A DNA stretch of 9,097 bases from Hyphomicrobiales bacterium (GTDB lineage Bacteria > Pseudomonadota > Alphaproteobacteria > Rhizobiales > Devosiaceae): positions 1 to 9,097 of the forward strand of contig JALSJY010000230.1 in the NCBI GenBank assembly GCA_026989045.1, read 5' to 3'. Shown here in pieces: positions 1 to 5,206 of the stretch; position 1 is the first letter of the stretch, and each line of letters begins with the position of its first letter. A program made the translations under genes and the position numbers. Below the pieces are notes generated by a model that did not search any database, had not been told where the DNA came from, and was given only the letters and a program-made list of their open reading frames with translations.

Positions 1-2
1 TT

Positions 3-455
3 TTAGCTAATGAAAATGCTGAATTTGCAAATCTCTTGGCTTCACCCTTGGTTTCGGCAGATAAAAAAATCGCCATTATTGAGGATATTTTAAAAAAGGC
101 ATCTTCTAAGAAAGATAAACCTTCAGCTATAATAGCAAATTTTTTAAAATTAGTTGCAAATAACTCTCGGTTGTTTGCTTTGCCAGCAATGATTACTTCT
201 TTTAAGGAAATCGCTGCTGCTGGTCGCAAAGAGGTTAGTGCAGAAGTTACTTCAGCAAAGCCGCTTAGCGCCTCTCAACTAAAATCTCTTAGCTCAACTC
301 TTAAAAAGAAAATTGGCAAGACGGTTAAACTTCAAACTCACGTCGATGCATCTTTAATCGGAGGCCTTATTGTTAAGGTCGGATCACAGATGATCGATAA
401 TTCTTTACAGACAAAACTAAGTGCGATGAAAAACGCGATGAAAGAGGTCGGATAA
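3..455 (+). CDS. atpH: F1Fo ATP synthase subunit delta (5' partial)
   Basis: This is the delta subunit of F1, which joins the top of the alpha3 beta3 head to the peripheral stalk on the cytoplasmic side of the inner membrane. The frame is open from base 3, so the first in-frame ATG or TTG inside the window is not the true start. The residues before it (LANENAEFANLLASPLVSAD) already match the family's N-terminal helical domain. About 150 residues are visible; the usual alphaproteobacterial length is about 180-186, so some 30-35 residues lie upstream. The C-terminal part shows the conserved LIGGLIVKVGSQMIDNSLQT-type block and ends in AMKEVG, typical of alphaproteobacterial delta. Its TAA overlaps the atpA ATG (TAATG), which suggests translational coupling. 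Any promoter lies outside the window. Confidence 0.95.
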   Translation, partial: LANENAEFANLLASPLVSADKKIAIIEDILKKASSKKDKPSAIIANFLKLVANNSRLFALPAMITSFKEIAAAGRKEVSAEVTSAKPLSASQLKSLSSTLKKKIGKTVKLQTHVDASLIGGLIVKVGSQMIDNSLQTKLSAMKNAMKEVG

Positions 456-1987
456 TGGATATTAAGGCTGCAGAAATCTCAGCAATCCTCAAGAACCAGA
501 TTAAAAATTTCGGTAAAGAGGCTCAAGTCTCTGAAGTTGGTCAGGTTCTTTCAGTTGGTGATGGTATTGCCCGTGTTTACGGCTTGGACAATGTTCAGGC
601 AGGTGAGCTTGTGGAATTCCCCGGTGGTATTAAAGGCATGGCGCTTAACCTCGAATCTGACAATGTCGGCGTGGTTATCTTTGGCTCTGATAAAACCATT
701 AAAGAAGGCGATACTGTAAAAAGAACAGGCGCTATTGTTGATACGCCAGTTGGTAAGGAATTGTTAGGTCGTGTTGTTGATGGCTTGGGCAATCCAATTG
801 ATGGCAAGGGGCCGTTAAAAACTAAAAAACGCTCTCAGGTTGATGTTAAGGCACCAGGTATTTTGCCTCGTAAGTCAGTGCATGAGCCAATGTCTACAGG
901 TCTTAAAGCGATTGATACACTTATTCCTATTGGCCGTGGGCAGCGCGAACTTATCATTGGCGATCGTCAAACTGGTAAAACTGCGATTATTATGGACACT
1001 TTTTTAAATCAAAAACCAGCTCATGATGCTGATAATGAAAGTGAAAAACTATATTGTATATATGTTGCGGTTGGCCAAAAGCGCTCAACTGTCGCCCAGT
1101 TAGTTAAAATGCTAGAAGATAAGGGGGCAATGGAATATTCTATTGTTGTTGCCGCTACCGCTTCAGATCCTGCTCCAATGCAATTTTTAGCGCCATTTAC
1201 TGGCACAGCTATTGGTGAGTATTTCCGTGATAATGGCATGCATGCTGTTATTGCTTATGATGATCTTTCAAAACAGGCTGTTGCTTATCGTCAGATGTCA
1301 TTATTGCTTCGCCGTCCACCAGGTCGTGAAGCTTATCCAGGTGATGTGTTTTATCTTCACTCTCGCCTTTTGGAGCGTTCAGCTAAGTTGAACGAAGCGA
1401 ATGGTTCAGGCTCTCTAACTGCTCTGCCAGTTATTGAAACTCAAGCAAATGATTTGGCCGCTTATATTCCTACCAACGTTATTTCTATTACCGATGGTCA
1501 GATATTCCTTGAAACAGATTTATTTTTCCAAGGTATTCGCCCTGCGGTTAACGCTGGCCTTTCAGTTTCTCGTGTTGGCTCATCTGCTCAGATTAAAGCT
1601 ATGAAACAGGTTGCTGGCTCTATTAAGGGTGAATTGGCTCAATATCGTGAAATGGCTGCCTTTGCGCAGTTCGGCTCTGATCTTGATGCTGCAACACAAC
1701 GCATGCTTAATCGTGGTGCGCGTTTGACCGAATTACTTAAACAAGGTCAATATTCCCCGCTTAAAACTGAAGAGCAGGTTGTTGTAATTTTTGCTGGTGT
1801 TAATGGTTATCTTGATGAAGTTGACGTTGCAAAAGTAGGTGAGTTTGAAACAAGCCTGCTTAGCTTGATGCACGCAAAACATAAAGATATCCTTGATACA
1901 ATTGTCAAAGATAAAGCTATTAGTGATGCCACCAAACAAGCATTAAATGATGCTATTGGCGGTTTTGTGAAAACATTTGCGGCTTAA
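455..1987 (+). CDS. atpA: F1Fo ATP synthase subunit alpha
   Basis: The alpha subunit forms the non-catalytic nucleotide-binding half of the alpha3 beta3 hexamer. At 510 residues it is full length for the family. Visible landmarks are the N-terminal beta-barrel region (VGDGIARVYGL, about residues 33-43), the P-loop GDRQTGKT at 169-176, the Walker B region ending in IAYDDLSKQA, the RRPPGREAYPGDVFY block, and SVSRVGSSAQ with R373, the arginine that reaches into the catalytic site of beta. The start at 455 shares one base with the atpH stop and has AGAGG at 443-447, seven bases upstream. It keeps the canonical N-terminus (MDIKAAEISAILKNQI). It is the second gene of the visible operon, 38 bp before atpG. 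I see no truncation or frameshift. Confidence 0.99.
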   Translation: MDIKAAEISAILKNQIKNFGKEAQVSEVGQVLSVGDGIARVYGLDNVQAGELVEFPGGIKGMALNLESDNVGVVIFGSDKTIKEGDTVKRTGAIVDTPVGKELLGRVVDGLGNPIDGKGPLKTKKRSQVDVKAPGILPRKSVHEPMSTGLKAIDTLIPIGRGQRELIIGDRQTGKTAIIMDTFLNQKPAHDADNESEKLYCIYVAVGQKRSTVAQLVKMLEDKGAMEYSIVVAATASDPAPMQFLAPFTGTAIGEYFRDNGMHAVIAYDDLSKQAVAYRQMSLLLRRPPGREAYPGDVFYLHSRLLERSAKLNEANGSGSLTALPVIETQANDLAAYIPTNVISITDGQIFLETDLFFQGIRPAVNAGLSVSRVGSSAQIKAMKQVAGSIKGELAQYREMAAFAQFGSDLDAATQRMLNRGARLTELLKQGQYSPLKTEEQVVVIFAGVNGYLDEVDVAKVGEFETSLLSLMHAKHKDILDTIVKDKAISDATKQALNDAIGGFVKTFAA

Positions 1988-2025
1988 TTTAAGTTCGCGC
2001 TAACTTTTGAGGAAAGATAGGCTCG

Positions 2026-2907
2026 ATGCCCTCTTTAAAAGACCTTAAAAATCGGATCACCTCGGTCAAGTCGACCCAGAAGATCACCAAGGCGATGCAA
2101 ATGGTTGCATCAGCTAAATTACGTAAAGCCCAAGAAGCGGCTGAAAGTTCGCGTCCCTACGCTGTGCGTATGGGCACTGTTCTTAATGGGCTTGGTGCAG
2201 CTTATGCTGATCGTGAAGACGCACCAAAGCTTTTGGGCGGCACGGGAAATGATAAAATACATTTACTCATTGTTGCAACGGCAGAGCGTGGGCTTTGCGG
2301 CGGCTTTAACTCATCCATAGCCCGCCTTGCCCGCGATCATGCAAATAAGCTGATTTCTGAAGGTAAAACAGTAAAAATCATTACAATTGGTAAAAAAGGT
2401 AATGATATTCTTAAAAGATTATTTCCTGATAATATCATTGAAAACATTTCTTTGCGCGATGTTAAAAGAATTGGCTATAGCGATGCTCTCTCGATTGGGC
2501 AAAAAGTCTTAGATATGTTTGATAATGAAGAATTTGACGTAGCAACGCTCTTCTTCTCACAATTTAAGTCTATTATTTCGCAAATTCCAACTGCCCATCA
2601 GTTAATTCCTGCTAAGATTGAGGCAAGCAAGACCGAAGAAAAAGCGCAAGTGGTTAGTTATGATTATGAGCCTGACGAGGCGACTATTTTGGCTGACTTG
2701 CTACCAAAAAATATTTCTGTGCAGATTTTTAGTGCATTGCTAGAAAATGCAGCAGGAGAAATGGGCGCAAAAATGAGCGCAATGGATAATGCCTCTCGTG
2801 CGGCAGGTGATATGATTGACGCATTGACATTAAGCTATAACCGTCAACGTCAGGCACAAATTACCAAAGAGTTGATTGAAATTATTTCAGGCGCTGAAGC
2901 GCTATAA
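2026..2907 (+). CDS. atpG: F1Fo ATP synthase subunit gamma
   Basis: Gamma is the central rotating shaft that couples the c-ring to catalysis in the alpha3 beta3 head. The 293 residues match the family length. The N-terminal coiled-coil helix (MPSLKDLKNRITSVKSTQKI, then TKAMQMVASAKLRKAQ) and the C-terminal partner helix (AMDNASRAAGDMIDAL and following, ending IISGAEAL) are both complete. The central Rossmann-like part contains the conserved ERGLCGGFN. GAGGA at 2009-2013 precedes the ATG by 12 bases, a slightly long spacing, but no better start exists and the N-terminus is canonical. The gene sits 38 bp after atpA and 26 bp before atpD. One oddity: codons from 2053 to 2097 all end in G or C, unlike the A/T-ending codons around them (see findings). 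Confidence 0.98.
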   Translation: MPSLKDLKNRITSVKSTQKITKAMQMVASAKLRKAQEAAESSRPYAVRMGTVLNGLGAAYADREDAPKLLGGTGNDKIHLLIVATAERGLCGGFNSSIARLARDHANKLISEGKTVKIITIGKKGNDILKRLFPDNIIENISLRDVKRIGYSDALSIGQKVLDMFDNEEFDVATLFFSQFKSIISQIPTAHQLIPAKIEASKTEEKAQVVSYDYEPDEATILADLLPKNISVQIFSALLENAAGEMGAKMSAMDNASRAAGDMIDALTLSYNRQRQAQITKELIEIISGAEAL

Positions 2908-2933
2908 AGAAAAAGAGATTAAGGAAAAATCTA

Positions 2934-4454
2934 ATGGCAGTTAAAAAAGCTCCAGCGAAAAAAACAACAGCAAAAAAAGCACCAGTTAAGAAAAAAACAG
3001 TTGCTAAAAAAGCAACCAGTGCAAAACCTGTGGGTCATATCACACAAATCATTGGCGCTGTTGTTGATGTGCAGTTTGATAACCATCTTCCAGCGATTTT
3101 AGATGCACTTGAAACCTCAAATAATGGCAATCGCATGATTTTAGAAGTTGCTCAACATCTTGGTGAAAATATTGTTCGTACAATTGCTATGGATACTTCT
3201 GAAGGTCTAGTTCGTGGGCAAGATGTTACTTCTCTTGGCGCTCCAATTACTGTGCCAGTTGGTGATGAAACACTTGGTCGCATTATGAATGTTATTGGTG
3301 AGCCAATTGATTTGGCCGGACCTGTTAAAACAAAAGCAAAACGCGCTATTCACCAAGATGCTCCGGATTTTGTTGACCAAAACCCAGAAGCTGAAATTCT
3401 TGTAACTGGCATTAAAGTGGTTGATCTGCTTGCTCCTTATGCACGTGGCGGTAAAATTGGTCTGTTTGGTGGTGCTGGTGTTGGTAAAACAGTTCTTATT
3501 CAAGAGCTAATTAACAATATTGCTAAAGCGCACGGTGGTTATTCTGTTTTTGCTGGTGTTGGTGAAAGAACTCGCGAAGGTAATGATCTTTATTATGAAA
3601 TGATTGAATCTGGTGTGAATGTTGATCCAAAAGAAAATAATGGCTCAACTGAAGGTTCAAAATGTTCACTTGTGTTTGGTCAGATGAATGAGCCTCCAGG
3701 GGCGCGCGCTCGTGTTGCTCTTACTGGCTTGACAATCGCGGAACATTTCCGCGATCAAGGCCAAGACGTTTTATTCTTTGTTGATAATATTTTCCGCTTC
3801 ACTCAAGCAGGCTCAGAAATGTCAGCTCTTTTGGGTCGCATTCCTTCGGCTGTGGGTTATCAGCCAACATTGGCAACCGACATGGGAACTATGCAAGAGC
3901 GTATTACCACAACTAACAAAGGCTCAATCACTTCTGTGCAGGCAATTTATGTTCCGGCCGATGACTTGACCGATCCTGCTCCTGCGACAACATTTGCTCA
4001 CCTTGATGCGACAACTGTGCTTAACCGTGCAATTTCTGAAAAAGGTATTTATCCTGCGGTTGATCCACTAGATTCAACTTCTCGCATTCTTGATCCAGGT
4101 ATTATTGGTGAAGAGCATTATAATGTTGCCCGTGAAGTGCAGGAAATTTTGCAACGCTATAAATCATTGCAAGATATTATTGCTATTTTGGGCATGGACG
4201 AACTTTCAGAAGAAGATAAATTAGCAGTGGCACGTGCGCGTAAAATTGAGCGTTTCATGAGCCAGCCATTCTTTGTTGCTGAGGCATTTACTGGGTCGCC
4301 AGGAATTCTTGTGCCACTAGAAGAAACAATTCGTGCCTTTAAAGGTCTTTGTGCTGGTGATTACGATCATCTTCCAGAAGCTGCTTTTTATATGGTTGGC
4401 ACAATTGATGATGCTATTGCAAAAGCACAAAAACTTGCAGCAGATGCGGCTTAA
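2934..4454 (+). CDS. atpD: F1Fo ATP synthase subunit beta, with basic N-terminal extension
   Basis: Beta carries the catalytic sites of ATP synthase. The core is canonical: P-loop GGAGVGKT at 179-186, GERTREG with catalytic-type E211 and R212, the Walker B stretch DVLFFVDNIFRF, and the C-terminal DELSEEDKL motif. Numbering runs 30 ahead of the E. coli protein because of an N-terminal tail of about 34 residues made almost entirely of Lys, Ala, Thr and Pro, before the usual VGHITQIIGAVVDVQF. Comparable tails occur in rhizobial and Brucella beta subunits from memory, and no internal ATG marks a shorter start. A loop near residue 230 (VNVDPKENNGSTEGSK) is also longer than in E. coli and slightly longer than I recall for Brucella. 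AAGGA at 2921-2925 lies eight bases before the ATG. The total of 506 residues fits core plus tail. Confidence 0.99.
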   Translation: MAVKKAPAKKTTAKKAPVKKKTVAKKATSAKPVGHITQIIGAVVDVQFDNHLPAILDALETSNNGNRMILEVAQHLGENIVRTIAMDTSEGLVRGQDVTSLGAPITVPVGDETLGRIMNVIGEPIDLAGPVKTKAKRAIHQDAPDFVDQNPEAEILVTGIKVVDLLAPYARGGKIGLFGGAGVGKTVLIQELINNIAKAHGGYSVFAGVGERTREGNDLYYEMIESGVNVDPKENNGSTEGSKCSLVFGQMNEPPGARARVALTGLTIAEHFRDQGQDVLFFVDNIFRFTQAGSEMSALLGRIPSAVGYQPTLATDMGTMQERITTTNKGSITSVQAIYVPADDLTDPAPATTFAHLDATTVLNRAISEKGIYPAVDPLDSTSRILDPGIIGEEHYNVAREVQEILQRYKSLQDIIAILGMDELSEEDKLAVARARKIERFMSQPFFVAEAFTGSPGILVPLEETIRAFKGLCAGDYDHLPEAAFYMVGTIDDAIAKAQKLAADAA

Positions 4455-4472
4455 AAATAGGATTTATAAGTT

Positions 4473-4892
4473 ATGAGCGAGGCTATTAAAGTTGAGATCG
4501 TTTCTCCTGAACAACTTGTGTTTTCACAAGACGCTAGCAGTGTAACCGTGCCAGGAGTTGAGGGTTATTTTACTGTAATGGGTGAACATGCCCCGCTTAT
4601 GTCTATTCTAAAACATGGTTTTGTAACCGTTCAAGCTGATAAAGATACAAAAAGTTTTTATGTTGGCGGAGGCTTTGTTGATGTCTCTCCAAAAGGTGTG
4701 AGCATTTTGGCAGAAGTTGCAAAAACCAGCGCTGATTTTAGCGAAGAGCAAATTCAAGAAGAGATTAAAATCGCTAAAGAGCAATTACAAAAAGCAAAAG
4801 ACGCTGACGAAACCAGTGTTGCTCAAGCTATTTTAGATGGTTTTAGCAATTTTGCAGATGAAGTAAAAAACATGAGGCCAAGCGGTTTTTAG
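4473..4892 (+). CDS. atpC: F1Fo ATP synthase subunit epsilon
   Basis: Epsilon binds gamma at the foot of the rotor and contacts the c-ring; its C-terminal helices can inhibit ATP hydrolysis. The 139 residues match the family. The N-terminal beta-sandwich shows the typical IVSPEQLVFSQDASSVTVPG, then GYFTVMGEHAPLMSILKHG and YVGGGFVDVSPKGVSILAE. The C-terminal part (about residues 88-130) is charged and helical. It starts 18 bp after atpD, with TAGGA at 4458-4462 ten bases before the ATG. It is the last gene of the operon: a strong terminator follows 29 bp after the stop. No F0 genes are adjacent, as is usual in alphaproteobacteria, where F1 and F0 operons are separate. Confidence 0.97.
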   Translation: MSEAIKVEIVSPEQLVFSQDASSVTVPGVEGYFTVMGEHAPLMSILKHGFVTVQADKDTKSFYVGGGFVDVSPKGVSILAEVAKTSADFSEEQIQEEIKIAKEQLQKAKDADETSVAQAILDGFSNFADEVKNMRPSGF

Positions 4893-4921
4893 ATTTTACT
4901 TATAATGATTTAGACTTTCAC

Positions 4922-4947
4922 AAGGCGCTTTATTTAAGCGCCTTTTT
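4922..4947 (+). terminator. Intrinsic terminator of the atp operon
   Basis: A perfect nine-base-pair stem, AAGGCGCTT (4922-4930) with AAGCGCCTT (4936-4944), encloses the five-base loop TATTT. A run of five T (4943-4947) follows. It lies 29 bp past the atpC stop and should end the operon transcript, separating it from the chemoreceptor gene. Confidence 0.9.
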
Positions 4948-5070
4948 GTTTAGATAAATTACAAAGACCATTCAGTTTAGAGTTATTTAACTTTATTCGT
5001 AGTATTTTCCCTTAATTATATTTTAGCAAGGCAGTTTGGACGTAGCCTGTAATTATATTTAAGGAAAATT

Positions 5071-5115
5071 ATGCTCAACCTTTTAGCTATAAAATTAGTG
5101 AAATCCTCACCCTAA
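5071..5115 (+). other. Possible 14-codon leader ORF or gene-start remnant upstream of the chemoreceptor
   Basis: An ATG at 5071 has AAGGA (5061-5065) five bases before it, a better ribosome-binding site than that of the chemoreceptor itself. It opens a 14-codon frame, MLNLLAIKLVKSSP, with TAA at 5113-5115. Its codons 6-9 (part of LAIKL) share an exact 14-base stretch, in the same reading phase, with codons 9-13 of the downstream gene (IAIKL). It could be a translated leader, a decayed duplicate of a chemoreceptor start, or chance in AT-rich DNA. Nothing in the sequence shows that it is expressed. Confidence 0.3.
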
Positions 5116-5122
5116 TAGCTAA
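5083..5122 (+). promoter_or_regulatory. Candidate leader hairpin before the chemoreceptor gene
   Basis: TTAGCTAT (5083-5090) and ATAGCTAA (5115-5122) are perfect eight-base inverted arms. Inside them ATTAGTGA (5094-5101) can pair with TCAC (5107-5110) and TAAT (5113-5116) across a two-base CC bulge; the inner and outer arms overlap by two bases at 5115-5116. The structure covers the end and stop of the 14-codon ORF and lies 85 bp before the chemoreceptor ATG. There is no T-tract, so it is not an ordinary terminator. It could be an mRNA leader structure or an operator; the role is inference. Confidence 0.4.
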
Positions 5123-5206
5123 GTGCCAATATATATTATGTCATGAATTTCCTAAGTCAATTTTAGCCAAAGAGAATAATAGAACTAGTAACAGGACTTA
5201 AGAGAC

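Larger units (their letters stand above)
4948..5206. other. AT-rich spacer between atp terminator and chemoreceptor gene
   Basis: About 260 bp without a recognised gene. It must hold the chemoreceptor promoter if the terminator is effective, but I find no -35/-10 pair with good spacing: TTGGAC (5036-5041) and TATATT (5054-5059) are only 12 bases apart. TAATTATATTT occurs twice (5013-5023 and 5050-5060). TTTTCCCTTAA (5005-5015) faces TTAAGGAAAA (5059-5068) as an inverted repeat with one extra C. The region also contains the short ORF and hairpin listed separately. Confidence 0.6.

Noticed and set aside
36..455. Start of the delta subunit at TTG 36
   Set aside because: The frame is open and family-like back to base 3, and the protein would be about 35-45 residues too short, so the gene simply begins before the window.
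3207..3503. 98-codon antisense open frame within atpD
   Set aside because: It is a shadow of the conserved beta-subunit frame with no recognisable protein features.
5036..5059. Sigma-70 promoter TTGGAC ... TATATT for the chemoreceptor
   Set aside because: The two boxes are only 12 bases apart, too close for a normal sigma-70 promoter.
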